A stretch of DNA of 64,000 bases from Hydrogenophaga sp. SL48. GTDB lineage: Bacteria; Pseudomonadota; Gammaproteobacteria; Burkholderiales; Burkholderiaceae_C. The notes below the pieces were generated by a model, which saw only the letters and a program-made list of their open reading frames with translations, had not been told where the DNA came from and made no database searches. The translations under genes and the position numbers were made by a program. Below are positions 8,409 to 16,876 of this stretch, one piece after another (within the stretch, counting starts at the first letter, position 1; every line of letters begins with the position of its first letter). The DNA lies in the NCBI RefSeq assembly GCF_021729865.1, contig NZ_CP063400.1, forward strand, positions 1,674,001 to 1,738,000. The letters run 5' to 3'.

Positions 8409-9453
8409 TACCGCAAGCCGACCAAGCGCGATGTGTTCCTGGCGACGATGGAACAGATCGTGCCCTGGCAGGCGCTGTGCTCTGTCATCGAACCTCACTA
8501 CCCCAAAGCCGGCAACGGGCGCCCACCGATCGGGCTCGAACGCATGCTGCGGATGTACTTCGTTCAGCACTGGTTCAACCTGGCCGATGAGGCCTGCGAA
8601 GAGGCCCTGCTCGACAGCACGGCGCTGCGGCGCTTTGTGGGCATCGATCTTGGGCGGGAGCGCGTGCCTGACGGGACCACCCTGCTGAAGTTTCGCCGCC
8701 TGCTGGAGCAGCACAAACTGGGCGAGGCCCTGTTTGCCAAAGTGGGGGAGGTGCTGCAGGCGCGAGGCTTGAAGGTGGGCACCGGCACCATCGTGGACGC
8801 CACCATCATCGGCGCGCCCAGTTCGACCAAGAACGCCGACAAGCAGCGCGACCCCGAGATGCACCAAACCCGCAAAGGCCAGCAGTGGTATTTCGGGATG
8901 AAGATGCACATTGGCGTGGACAGCCGCACCGGGCTGGCGCACAGCGCTGTGGTGACAGCAGCCAACGTACACGACAAACACCCGCTGCCCGATCTGCTGC
9001 ACGGCAACGAGCAGCGTGTGTATGGCGACAGTGCCTACGCCAGCCAGAAAGCGTTGATCGGATCGAAGGCCCCCAAGGCCAAGGACTTCACCAACCAGCG
9101 CGTGCGCAGGGGTGGCGATATCGACGAGGCCGAGCGCTCCAGAAACCACAACAAGTCCAAGGTCCGCGCCCGGGTCGAACACGTCTTCGCTGTGGTCAAA
9201 CGGCTCTGGGGCTTTGCCAAGGTGCGCTACCGGGGCCTGGCCAAGAACGCCACGCGCTCGTTCGTTGTGCTGGGTCTGGCCAATATCTATTTGGCGCGTC
9301 AGCGCCTCATGGCATGAGTGCGTCCGTTGCGCACGACGGGTGCGCGAGCACGGCTGGTATGTCCAGGGAACGCGGTCGAATCGCGCCGCTTGCCCGCGTC
9401 GGCAACCCTTTGCGTAGCGGGCCACTCAATTCGGCTACTTGTTCAGCGCAGCC
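8397..9453 (+). mobile_element. IS5-family insertion sequence, left end truncated
   Basis: The segment holds an IS5-like transposase followed by about 135 bases of non-coding right end finishing CTACTTGTTCAGCGCAGCC. The next four bases, CTAA at 9454-9457, fit the YTAR-type target of IS5 elements. No matching left inverted repeat or start region is visible near 8390; the transposase frame merges there with NMO-like sequence. The element therefore looks truncated on the left by a deletion or recombination. The right boundary is proposed from the target-like tetranucleotide only. Confidence 0.65.
8448..9317 (+). CDS. IS5-family transposase (N-terminus probably missing)
   Basis: This is a DDE transposase of the IS5 family. 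The catalytic positions are visible as VDATIIGAP (first D), VYGDSAYAS (second D) and RARVEHVFAVVKRLWG (E). The N-terminal family stretch begins upstream of the first in-frame ATG as FEPYRKPTKRDVFLATM (from about 8396). Normal family members start roughly 10-15 residues before that, but here the sequence upstream is NMO gene. The ATG at 8448 is the first in-frame ATG within the homologous region; a GTG at 8433 is also possible. The catalytic domain is intact, but expression is doubtful because its own promoter and start are gone. Confidence 0.75.
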   Translation: MEQIVPWQALCSVIEPHYPKAGNGRPPIGLERMLRMYFVQHWFNLADEACEEALLDSTALRRFVGIDLGRERVPDGTTLLKFRRLLEQHKLGEALFAKVGEVLQARGLKVGTGTIVDATIIGAPSSTKNADKQRDPEMHQTRKGQQWYFGMKMHIGVDSRTGLAHSAVVTAANVHDKHPLPDLLHGNEQRVYGDSAYASQKALIGSKAPKAKDFTNQRVRRGGDIDEAERSRNHNKSKVRARVEHVFAVVKRLWGFAKVRYRGLAKNATRSFVVLGLANIYLARQRLMA

Positions 9454-10668
9454 CTAAGCCCGTTTCCCCCTGAATGGCACCACATTGCCAGCCACGCAGC
9501 CATCCAGATAGTTGCTCCAGGCCTGCATCATCTGGGCTCGCGGCTGCAGGTACATCGCGTGGTTGTATGAAGCACTGACCTGATTGCGCTCCTGATGCGC
9601 CAACTGCAGTTCGATGTGCTCGTGCGGCCAGCCCTGTTCGTGCAGCAGGGTGGAGGCGATGCCACGGAAGCCGTGGCCGGTCATGCGCCCCGCGTAGCCC
9701 ATGCGATCCAGCGCGCCCAGTATGGTGTTGTTGCTCATCGACTTTTGATGGTCGCGCTCACCGGGGAAGAGCAGGGGGCTGTGACCGGTCAGGGTGTGCA
9801 GGCTCCGAAGCAGGGTCACCGCCTGGGTGGAGAGGGGCACCACGTGCGGCGTCTTCATCTTCATGCGCGAAGCGGGAATGTCCCAGCGTCCGCCGTCGAG
9901 GTCAAATTCTTCCCAGCGCGCGCCAATCAGCTCACTGGTGCGCACGAAGGCCATGGCCATGAGCTTGATGGCCACGCGGGTGACGGTACTGCCGTTGTAG
10001 ACCTCGATCTTGCGCAGCAACTCGGGCAGTTCCTTGCTGTCCACCCTGGCGTAATTCTCCTTTTTGCGCGAGGCGAGCACGTCGCTCGGGCGAATCTCCA
10101 CGGCCGGGTTGCGTTTTGCCAGCCCGTGGGCGATGGCGTAGCGAAAGATCTGAGAACAGGTCTGCAGGGCGCGTTTGGCGATGTCGAGGGCGCCACGCTT
10201 TTCGATCGTTTTCATCATGGCAACCAGTTGTGGTGCCTCGATTTCCGCGTCTGGCCTCTTTCCAATGGCTGGAAAAACGTCAGCTTCCAGCCAGCGCCAC
10301 ACGTAGACGGTGTGGCTGTCGCTGCGTGCCGCCTTCCAGCTTTCCCACCATTTCGTGGCCACAGCTGCGAACGTGTCTTCGACGGCCAGGCGGCGGGCAA
10401 TCTTGTCGGACTTTCGGGCGGCCATCGGGTCGACACCCGTAGCCAGCAGCTTTCTGGCCAAGTCCGCTTTGTCCCGCGCCTGCGCGAGGGAAACATCAGG
10501 GTAGACGCCCAAGGCCATGAGCTTTTGTTTGCCCTCATGGCGATAGGCCCAGCGCCATAACCGGGAGCCTTGAGGCGTGATGTGCAGTTGGAGGCCGCGT
10601 CCGTCAGACAGCTTGAAAGCCGACTCCCGTGGCTTGCTGGAGTTGATGGCGATGTTGGTCAGGGCCAT
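9454..10668 (-). CDS. Tyrosine-type site-specific integrase (P4-like phage/island integrase)
   Basis: This is a 404-residue tyrosine recombinase with an N-terminal DUF4102 arm-binding domain (ALTNIAINSSKPRESAFKLSDGRGL), a SAM-like core-binding domain, and the catalytic domain. Catalytic residues visible: R in FVRTSELIGARWEE, HGFR in TGHGFRGIAST, H in LQLAHQER, and the late tyrosine (SASYNHA). I chose the ATG at 10668 because family homology begins there; an upstream start would add 28 unrelated residues. It lies about 190 bases from the 3' end of tRNA-Ser, the usual attachment target of this family. Its stop codon (cta at 9454-9456) coincides with the proposed IS right junction. Confidence 0.92.
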   Translation of the reverse strand: MALTNIAINSSKPRESAFKLSDGRGLQLHITPQGSRLWRWAYRHEGKQKLMALGVYPDVSLAQARDKADLARKLLATGVDPMAARKSDKIARRLAVEDTFAAVATKWWESWKAARSDSHTVYVWRWLEADVFPAIGKRPDAEIEAPQLVAMMKTIEKRGALDIAKRALQTCSQIFRYAIAHGLAKRNPAVEIRPSDVLASRKKENYARVDSKELPELLRKIEVYNGSTVTRVAIKLMAMAFVRTSELIGARWEEFDLDGGRWDIPASRMKMKTPHVVPLSTQAVTLLRSLHTLTGHSPLLFPGERDHQKSMSNNTILGALDRMGYAGRMTGHGFRGIASTLLHEQGWPHEHIELQLAHQERNQVSASYNHAMYLQPRAQMMQAWSNYLDGCVAGNVVPFRGKRA

Positions 10669-10678
10669 GTTCACCCCC

Positions 10679-10734
10679 GTTGGTAACAGAAATACCAACA
10701 CGGCACCTCCTGTGTACCACCAAAAATACCAACA
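10679..10734. repeat. TACCAAC repeats upstream of integrase (possible arm-type binding sites)
   Basis: The ten-base word AATACCAACA occurs twice in direct orientation, at 10691-10700 and 10725-10734, spaced 34 bases apart. An inverted partial copy, GTTGGTA, lies at 10679-10685. They sit immediately upstream of the integrase start, between it and the tRNA attachment site, where integrase arm-type or excisionase sites are expected. The repeat is seen directly; the binding role is inference. Confidence 0.5.
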
Positions 10735-10777
10735 GAAGCCGTTGGATGGCAAGAACCGTTACGGGACGTCCAGAAAC

Positions 10778-10814
10778 AAAAAAGCCCCGGAACACTTGGG
10801 TATTCCGGGGCTTT
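10778..10814 (-). terminator. Intrinsic terminator after tRNA-Ser
   Basis: Read on the minus strand, a 12-bp perfect stem (AAAGCCCCGGAA / TTCCGGGGCTTT at 10781-10792 and 10803-10814) with a 10-base loop runs straight into a T6 tract. It lies 46 bases past the tRNA 3' end, so it ends the tRNA transcript before the integrase gene. Confidence 0.85.
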
Positions 10815-10858
10815 CAGGGTGTCTTGCGAGACGTCTTGGGACGCTCTGGGACGCATTT

Positions 10859-10949
<91 letters not shown>

Positions 10950-10961
10950 GCGAAGCCCTCG

Positions 10962-10967
10962 ATTGTA
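10962..10967 (-). promoter_or_regulatory. -10 element of tRNA-Ser
   Basis: The minus strand shows TACAAT 12 bases before the tRNA 5' end, at the right distance for transcription starting a few bases upstream of the mature end. No good -35 box is evident (TGACGA is 19 bases further upstream), and this region overlaps the 3' edge of the QmcA-like gene neighbourhood. Confidence 0.45.
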
Positions 10968-10989
10968 GCAGGCTGCAGCACCCATTTCG

Positions 10990-11907
10990 TCAGTCGCCCG
11001 TTTTGATGGTGCCGACCATCTTCATCGCCGAACCGATCAACGCCGAGACCTCGCTCATGTTGCCGGGGATGATGAGGGTGGTGGTGGCGTCGGCCGCCAC
11101 CTTGCCATAGGCGTCCACCGCGCGCTCGGCCACCTTCAGCTGCACGGCCTGTTCGCCACCCGGTTGGCGGATCGCGATGGCGATGCGTTCGATGGCCTGC
11201 GCGGTGGCGTCGGCCACCGCAGTGATGGCGGCCGCTTCACCCTGGGCACTGTTGATGGCGGCCTGCTTTTCACCCTCCGAGCGCGCAATGAAGGCTTCAC
11301 GCTCGCCGGTGGCGATGTTGATCTGCTCCTGGCGGCGCCCTTCGGACGCGGCGATCAGGGCGCGTTTTTCGCGCTCGGCCGTGATCTGGGCCTGCATCGC
11401 GTGAAGAATCTCTTTCGGTGGCGTCAGGTCCTTGATTTCGTAGCGCAGCACTTTCACGCCCCAGTTGAGCGCCGCCTCGTCGATGGCCTGCACGATCTGC
11501 GCATTGATGATGTCGCGCTCTTCAAAAGTCTTGTCCAGCTCCAGCTTGCCGATCACCGAGCGCAACGAGGTCTGTGCCAGCTGGGTCACCGCCACGATGT
11601 AGTTGGACGAGCCGTAGCTGGCGCGCATCGGGTCGGTCACCTGAAAGTACAGGATGCCATCCACCTGCAACTGCGTGTTGTCACGGGTGATGCAGACCTG
11701 ACTGGGCACATCCAGCGGTATTTCTTTCAGACTGTGTTTGTAGGCGACCTTGTCAATGAACGGCACGAGAAAGTTCAGACCCGGGGCCAGCGTGGCGTGG
11801 TACTTGCCCAGGCGCTCGACCACCCAGGCGTTTTGCTGGGGAACCACCTTGATGGCACGAACAATGAAGATGGCCGCGATGATGAAAAGAAAGAGTGCGA
11901 TTTCCAT
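10990..11907 (-). CDS. qmcA: SPFH/band 7 membrane protein (QmcA-like, stomatin/prohibitin family)
   Basis: This is a 305-residue protein with one N-terminal membrane segment (residues 2-18, IALFLFIIAAIFIVRAI). A band 7/SPFH domain follows (VVPQQNAWVVERLGKYHATLAPGLNFLVPFID). An alanine/glutamate-rich coiled coil (about 180-235) and a C-terminal oligomerisation region complete it. It matches the E. coli QmcA layout. Such proteins form large rings around membrane proteases such as FtsH. The NfeD-like gene 77 bases upstream on the same strand is its usual partner, so they are probably one operon. Confidence 0.88.
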   Translation of the reverse strand: MEIALFLFIIAAIFIVRAIKVVPQQNAWVVERLGKYHATLAPGLNFLVPFIDKVAYKHSLKEIPLDVPSQVCITRDNTQLQVDGILYFQVTDPMRASYGSSNYIVAVTQLAQTSLRSVIGKLELDKTFEERDIINAQIVQAIDEAALNWGVKVLRYEIKDLTPPKEILHAMQAQITAEREKRALIAASEGRRQEQINIATGEREAFIARSEGEKQAAINSAQGEAAAITAVADATAQAIERIAIAIRQPGGEQAVQLKVAERAVDAYGKVAADATTTLIIPGNMSEVSALIGSAMKMVGTIKTGD

Positions 11908-11984
11908 GGAGGGTTTCCCTGTTGGCTTGTTCGTTGATGGGGTTGTCGGGCGGGGTACCCGGCATCAAAAAATGAATGGGCGCT

Positions 11985-12410
11985 TCAGGCCTTGGCGACC
12001 ATCAGGCGATTGCCGATCAGTTCGCTCACCTTGTACAGGCCCGGTTCGGGCGGCGTGCCGGGAGCCCGGACCACGGTCCATTGTGCGCCACGGTATTTGA
12101 CGCTGGCGGTACCGTCTGGCTGCCAAACGTCCACCTGGATGGTTTCACCCACATCGAGGTTGACGCTGCGCAGCGACCGGGCCGACGGGTCGCCGGGCCG
12201 CCGGCGCTTGTTGAGGTAAAGACCGACCACGGCGGCCGAGCCGATCACCGCCGCTGCCACCAGCTGGGCCGAAGGGCTCCAGCCCAGGTGGGCCGCCAAT
12301 GCCCCAGCGGTGGCGCCGAGCGCCAGCATCAGCAGGTAAAAGCTGCCGGTGAACAGCTCCAGCGCGACCAGCGCGCCGCCGAGCAACCACCACAGTGTGG
12401 ATTCCGCCAT
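11985..12410 (-). CDS. NfeD-family membrane protein
   Basis: This is a 141-residue protein with two or three membrane segments in the first 65 residues (LWWLLGGALVALELFTGSFYLLMLALGATAGALAAHLG and LVAAAVIGSAAVVGLYL). A C-terminal OB-fold-like NfeD domain follows (VGETIQVDVWQPDGTASVKYRGAQWTV). The start at 12410 is preceded by GGAGGAG at ideal spacing; the frame is open further upstream but without homology. Short NfeD proteins pair with SPFH proteins, as here. Confidence 0.87.
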   Translation of the reverse strand: MAESTLWWLLGGALVALELFTGSFYLLMLALGATAGALAAHLGWSPSAQLVAAAVIGSAAVVGLYLNKRRRPGDPSARSLRSVNLDVGETIQVDVWQPDGTASVKYRGAQWTVVRAPGTPPEPGLYKVSELIGNRLMVAKA

Positions 12411-12573
12411 TCGATCTCCTCCGTTGACTGAAGCCCAGCGGGTGTCTGGGTTGCGCCACATTCTGCGACAAAAGCCGGACCTGTAAATACAGCGTCGATC
12501 GATTTCCGTACACTTCCCCGCTTCCTTGACCCACCAACGCCGCCGGGGCGTTCCCTCTGGCTGGAGATACCCG

Positions 12574-14868
12574 ATGAAATTCCGCTTTCCCATCGTCATC
12601 ATTGACGAAGACTTTCGCTCGGACAACTCGTCCGGCCTGGGTATCCGTGCCTTGGCACAGGCGATCGAGGCGGAGGGATTTGAAGTGGTCGGCGTGACCA
12701 GCTATGGCGACCTCTCGCAGTTCGCACAGCAGCAGTCGCGTGCCAGCGCCTTCATTCTCTCGATCGACGACGAAGAGTTCAGCGTCGGCCCCGATCTCGA
12801 CCCGGTGGTGCTGAACCTGCGAAAGTTCATCCAGGAGGTGCGTCGCAAGAATGCCGACGTGCCGATCTACATCCACGGCGAAACCAAGACCAGCCGCCAC
12901 CTGCCCAACGATGTGCTGCGCGAACTGCATGGCTTCATCCACATGTTCGAGGACACGCCGGAGTTCGTGGCGCGCCACATCATCCGCGAAGCCAAAAGCT
13001 ATCTTGAAGGTATCCAGCCACCGTTCTTCAAGGCGCTGCTGGACTACGCCGAAGACGGCTCCTATTCCTGGCATTGCCCAGGCCATTCGGGTGGCGTCGC
13101 CTTCCTGAAGAGCCCGGTGGGCCAGATGTTCCATCAGTTCTTTGGTGAAAACATGCTGCGCGCCGACGTGTGCAACGCGGTGGAAGAGCTGGGCCAGCTG
13201 CTGGACCACAACGGCGCCATCGGTGCGAGCGAGCGCAACGCGGCGCGCATCTTCAATGCCGACCACTGCTTCTTTGTCACCAACGGCACCAGCACCAGCA
13301 ACAAGATGGTGTGGCACCACACGGTGGCGCCGGGTGACGTGGTGGTCGTGGACCGCAACTGCCACAAGTCCATCCTGCACAGCATCATCATGACGGGCGC
13401 CATCCCCGTCTTTCTGAAGCCCACGCGCAACCACTACGGCATCATCGGCCCGATCCCGCAGAGCGAGTTCGAGATCGACGCCATCAAGGCCAAGATCCGC
13501 GCCAACCCGCTGCTGGCCGGCGTGGACGCCGATGCGGTCAAGCCTCGCGTGCTGACGCTGACCCAGTCCACCTACGACGGCGTGCTCTACAACACCGAAG
13601 CCATCAAGGAGATGCTCGACGGCTACGTGGCCAACCTGCACTTTGACGAGGCCTGGCTGCCGCACGCCGCCTTCCATCCCTTCTATGGCAACTTCCACGC
13701 CATGGGCAAGAAGCGCGCGCGCCCGAAGGAGTCGGTGGTGTACGCCACGCAGTCCATCCACAAACTGCTGGCCGGCATCAGCCAAGCCAGCCATGTGCTG
13801 GTGCAGGACTCGCAGAACATCAAACTCGACCGCCACCTCTTCAACGAAGCCTACCTGATGCACACCAGCACCAGCCCGCAGTACGCGATCATCGCCAGCT
13901 GCGACGTGGCTGCGGCGATGATGGAGCCTCCCGGCGGCCGCGCGCTGGTGGAAGAAAGCATCTTCGAAGCGCTGGACTTCCGCCGCGCCATGCGCCAGAT
14001 CGACGCCGAGTTCGGCGACGACGACTGGTGGTTCCAGGTCTGGGGCCCCGATGAGCTGGCCGAAGAGGGCATGGGCGAGGCCGGGGACTGGGTGCTCAAC
14101 CGCGAGCGGCCCGACAGCACCGGTGAACGACCGACCCAGCGCGACTGGCACGGCTTCGGTGACATGGCGCCGGGTTTCAACATGCTCGACCCCATCAAGG
14201 CCACCATCGTGACCCCGGGCCTGAATATGGACGGGCGCTTTGAAGAATCCGGTATTCCGGCGTCCATCGTCACCAAGTTCCTGGCCGAGCACGGCGTGGT
14301 GGTGGAGAAGACCGGCCTCTACAGCTTCTTCATCATGTTCACCATCGGCATCACCAAGGGCCGCTGGAACACGCTGCTGACGGCGCTGCAGCAGTTCAAG
14401 GACGACTACGCCAAGAACCAGCCGATGTGGCGCATCCTGCCCGAGTTCTGCCAGAAGCATCCGCGCTACGAGCAGATGGGCCTGCGCGATCTGTGTCAGC
14501 ACGTGCACCAGCTGTACGCCCGCTACGACATCGCACGCCTGACCACCGAGATGTACCTGAGCGACCTCACGCCGGCCATGAAGCCGAGCGACGCCTTTGC
14601 ACACATCGCCCAGCGCACCACCGAGCGTGTGCCGATCGACGACCTGATCGGACGCATCACCACCAGCCTGGTCACGCCTTACCCGCCGGGCATTCCGCTG
14701 CTGATCCCGGGCGAGGTGTTCAACAAGAAGATCGTGGATTACCTCAAGTTCGCGCGCGAGTTCAATGCGCTGTGCCCTGGTTTCGAGACCGACATCCACG
14801 GCCTGGTCGAGCAGCAGGACGCGGACGGCAAGAAACACTACTTTGCCGATTGCGTGAAGGCGGCGTAA
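12574..14868 (+). CDS. PLP-dependent arginine/lysine/ornithine decarboxylase
   Basis: This is a 764-residue fold-type I basic amino-acid decarboxylase. Order: N-terminal wing domain (response-regulator-like, about 1-130), the PLP domain with family words SWHCPGHSGGVAFLKSPVG, FVTNGTSTSNK and LHFDEAW, the PLP-binding lysine in SIHKLLAGIS (Lys397), and the C-terminal domain (YPPGIPLLIPGEVF). The ATG at 12574 follows GGAG at 12563. Length and motifs fit inducible or constitutive arginine or lysine decarboxylases; I cannot decide the substrate by eye. No matching antiporter gene lies nearby, so a role in polyamine or cadaverine synthesis is as likely as acid resistance. Confidence 0.9.
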   Translation: MKFRFPIVIIDEDFRSDNSSGLGIRALAQAIEAEGFEVVGVTSYGDLSQFAQQQSRASAFILSIDDEEFSVGPDLDPVVLNLRKFIQEVRRKNADVPIYIHGETKTSRHLPNDVLRELHGFIHMFEDTPEFVARHIIREAKSYLEGIQPPFFKALLDYAEDGSYSWHCPGHSGGVAFLKSPVGQMFHQFFGENMLRADVCNAVEELGQLLDHNGAIGASERNAARIFNADHCFFVTNGTSTSNKMVWHHTVAPGDVVVVDRNCHKSILHSIIMTGAIPVFLKPTRNHYGIIGPIPQSEFEIDAIKAKIRANPLLAGVDADAVKPRVLTLTQSTYDGVLYNTEAIKEMLDGYVANLHFDEAWLPHAAFHPFYGNFHAMGKKRARPKESVVYATQSIHKLLAGISQASHVLVQDSQNIKLDRHLFNEAYLMHTSTSPQYAIIASCDVAAAMMEPPGGRALVEESIFEALDFRRAMRQIDAEFGDDDWWFQVWGPDELAEEGMGEAGDWVLNRERPDSTGERPTQRDWHGFGDMAPGFNMLDPIKATIVTPGLNMDGRFEESGIPASIVTKFLAEHGVVVEKTGLYSFFIMFTIGITKGRWNTLLTALQQFKDDYAKNQPMWRILPEFCQKHPRYEQMGLRDLCQHVHQLYARYDIARLTTEMYLSDLTPAMKPSDAFAHIAQRTTERVPIDDLIGRITTSLVTPYPPGIPLLIPGEVFNKKIVDYLKFAREFNALCPGFETDIHGLVEQQDADGKKHYFADCVKAA

Positions 14869-14896
14869 GCTGGCGCTCCACATCCAAGGAGCGCCC

Positions 14897-15112
14897 ATGT
14901 TTCCAGAGTACCGCGACCTGATCACCCGCCTCAAGGGCCACGACCACCATTTCACCCGCCTGTTCGACAAGCACAACGAGCTGGATCAGACGATCAAGAA
15001 CATGGAGGCGCACATCCAGCCCGCGACGGTGACCGAGATCGAGCAGCTCAAGAAGGAAAAGCTGGCGCTCAAGGACCAGATTTACGCCTTGCTTCGTCAG
15101 GCAGCCGCCTGA
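14897..15112 (+). CDS. YdcH family protein (DUF465)
   Basis: This is a small 71-residue, highly charged, largely helical protein of the DUF465/YdcH family. It has the typical pattern LITRLKGHDHHFTRLFDKHNELDQTIKNME and IEQLKKEKLALKDQI, predicted to form a helical hairpin or coiled coil. It has a strong Shine-Dalgarno sequence (AAGGAG) and lies 28 bases after the decarboxylase gene on the same strand. Function unknown. Confidence 0.87.
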   Translation: MFPEYRDLITRLKGHDHHFTRLFDKHNELDQTIKNMEAHIQPATVTEIEQLKKEKLALKDQIYALLRQAAA

Positions 15113-15131
15113 TCGGAGCACCTGCCTGCGG

Positions 15132-16010
15132 TCAGGGCTGTGGCCCTGAGGCCGCTGGCTGAAAATCCGGGCGCTCGCGCACAAACGTGGCGAAGCGTGG
15201 CAGGCCACTGTCGTTGAGTCCCCGATAGCGGTAGGTGACCCACACGCCCTCGGCAGGAGGTTGCTCGCGCTGGGCATCGGTGAACCCTGTGCCGAGCCGG
15301 AAGCGCCGACCTTCTGGTGTTTCCACCAGCAGCGCACCCAGCCGGCCGCTGTGGCGCCCTTTGCCGGGCAGATGGCCCACGACCCTGGCCTCCGCGTCGT
15401 CGTGCGTCTTGAGTTTGATCAGGTCGTCGCTGCGAATGCCCCGGTACGGGGAGTCGCCCCGGTGCAGCATCAAGCCTTCGCCACCCGCACGCACCATCTG
15501 TTGCAGCCGGGCACCCAGCTCGGCATGGGTGGTGACCTTCTCCTGCGGCACTGCCACGACCCACGGCCGGTTCAAGCGGCGCACCAGATCCTGGTAGGCT
15601 GTCAGGCGTTCGTCGAAGACCCCGGGGTGTGTGGGCAGATCGAACACCATGAAGCGGATGCGGCGCCAGGCGGCGTCGTTCGGAACCTGCTGGCGCACGG
15701 TGGACGTGGCTTCTCCGAACCGACCACGTCCGGCCCAGAGCTCGCCATCCATGGGCACGGCCGGCCAGCCCTCGGTGAACCAGGCGGGCGGGCTCAGCAC
15801 TTCGCCACCTCGGCTCAGCAGGCGCTGGCCGTCCCAGTAGCCCCGCAATCCGTCGAATTTTTCACTGACCCAGTAGGCGCCGAGATCGAGACCCGGGTGG
15901 TACTTCTCCGCCAGCATGAGGGCCGGCGCGGCACCCGCCGCTCGAAGCGTGGGCGTGAGCAGCAGACCGGCGACAGCCAGCAGCCAGCCACGCCTGCGCA
16001 GAACGGGCAT
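15132..16010 (-). CDS. ATP-dependent DNA ligase with signal peptide (LigE-type)
   Basis: This is a 292-residue minimal ATP-dependent DNA ligase. The adenylation motif I is KFDG (in WVSEKFDGLRGYWDG; catalytic Lys near residue 50). Later nucleotidyltransferase motifs are MDGELWAG, GEGLMLHRGDSPY and LIKLKTHDDAEARV, followed by a small OB domain. The first 28 residues form a signal peptide (MPVLRRRGWLLAVAGLLLTPTLRAAGA), as in the periplasmic LigE/Lig E-type enzymes of proteobacteria. Such enzymes are thought to act on extracellular or imported DNA. It converges on the ydcH-like gene and is oriented like fabI, 30 bases from it. Confidence 0.87.
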   Translation of the reverse strand: MPVLRRRGWLLAVAGLLLTPTLRAAGAAPALMLAEKYHPGLDLGAYWVSEKFDGLRGYWDGQRLLSRGGEVLSPPAWFTEGWPAVPMDGELWAGRGRFGEATSTVRQQVPNDAAWRRIRFMVFDLPTHPGVFDERLTAYQDLVRRLNRPWVVAVPQEKVTTHAELGARLQQMVRAGGEGLMLHRGDSPYRGIRSDDLIKLKTHDDAEARVVGHLPGKGRHSGRLGALLVETPEGRRFRLGTGFTDAQREQPPAEGVWVTYRYRGLNDSGLPRFATFVRERPDFQPAASGPQP

Positions 16011-16040
16011 GTGTGTTGACCGGTCCGTTCTGCTGGTGGA

Positions 16041-16838
16041 TCAGGCCACCGATTCGCTGTCGCGGCTGATGCCGGCGGTCTGGCTGAAGCCCCCGTCCAC
16101 ATAGGTGATCTCGGAGGTCACGCCCGAGGCCAGGTCCGACAGCAGGAAGGCGGCCACGTTGCCGACGTCGTCAATGGTCACGTTGCGGCGCAGGGGAGAA
16201 GCCGCGGCCACCATGCCCAGCAGCTTGCCGAAGTCCTTGATGCCGCTGGCGGCCAGGGTCTTGATCGGGCCGGCGCTGATGCCGTTGACGCGCATGCCAC
16301 GCGGTCCGAGCGATTCGGCCAGGTAGCGCACGCTGGCTTCCAGGCTGGCCTTGGCCAGACCCATGGTGTTGTAGTTGGGAATGGTGCGCAGGGCACCGAG
16401 GTAACTCAGCGTGAGCAGCGAGGCCTTGGGCGCCAGGAAGGGCAGGGCGGCCTTGGCCATGGCGGGAAAGCTGTAGGCGCTGATGTCGTGCGCGATGCGG
16501 AAGTTCTCGCGCGTGAGGCCGTCGAGAAAATCACCGGCAATGGCTTCGCGTGGAGCAAAACCGATGCTGTGCACAAAACCGTCGAACTGGGGCCAGACCT
16601 GGGACAGGTCGGCAAACAGCTTGTCGATCTGCGCGTCGTCGCCGACATCGCAGTCGAAGATGAGTGTCGAATTGAAATCGGCGGCGAACTCGGTGATGCG
16701 GTCCTTGAACCGTTCGCCCACATAGCTGAAAGCCAGCTCCGCGCCTTGCGCGTGGCAGGCCTTGGCGATGCCATAGGCGATGGACCTGTTGGACAGCACG
16801 CCCGTGATCAGCAATTTTTTGCCGGCAAGAAAACCCAT
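16041..16838 (-). CDS. fabI: Enoyl-[acyl-carrier-protein] reductase (NADH)
   Basis: This is a 265-residue short-chain dehydrogenase/reductase of the FabI type. It catalyses the last step of each fatty-acid elongation cycle, reducing enoyl-ACP with NADH. The N-terminal cofactor motif is [15 protein letters not shown] and the catalytic YxxxxxxK is within [30 protein letters not shown] and ITYVDGGFS are also family words. Length is as usual (about 262). It is divergent from yejA with only 38 bases between the starts, so promoters overlap or share that gap. Confidence 0.96.
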   Translation of the reverse strand: MGFLAGKKLLITGVLSNRSIAYGIAKACHAQGAELAFSYVGERFKDRITEFAADFNSTLIFDCDVGDDAQIDKLFADLSQVWPQFDGFVHSIGFAPREAIAGDFLDGLTRENFRIAHDISAYSFPAMAKAALPFLAPKASLLTLSYLGALRTIPNYNTMGLAKASLEASVRYLAESLGPRGMRVNGISAGPIKTLAASGIKDFGKLLGMVAAASPLRRNVTIDDVGNVAAFLLSDLASGVTSEITYVDGGFSQTAGISRDSESVA

Positions 16839-16876
16839 TGTTCTGACTCCAAAGAAAATTCCAGCAGAATTGTCGC

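Noticed and set aside
7842..8447. Plus-strand extension of the transposase frame towards the left
   Set aside because: It overlaps the antisense of the NMO coding region; transposase similarity begins only at about 8396.
12145..14976. 943-codon minus-strand open frame opposite the decarboxylase
   Set aside because: Mirror of a well-defined enzyme gene in GC-rich DNA; no motifs; the sense gene has full conserved domains.
15133..15148. CAGGGC-TGTG-GCCCTG hairpin at the 3' end of the LigE-type gene
   Set aside because: It lies inside the end of the coding region and has no T tract; not convincing as a terminator.
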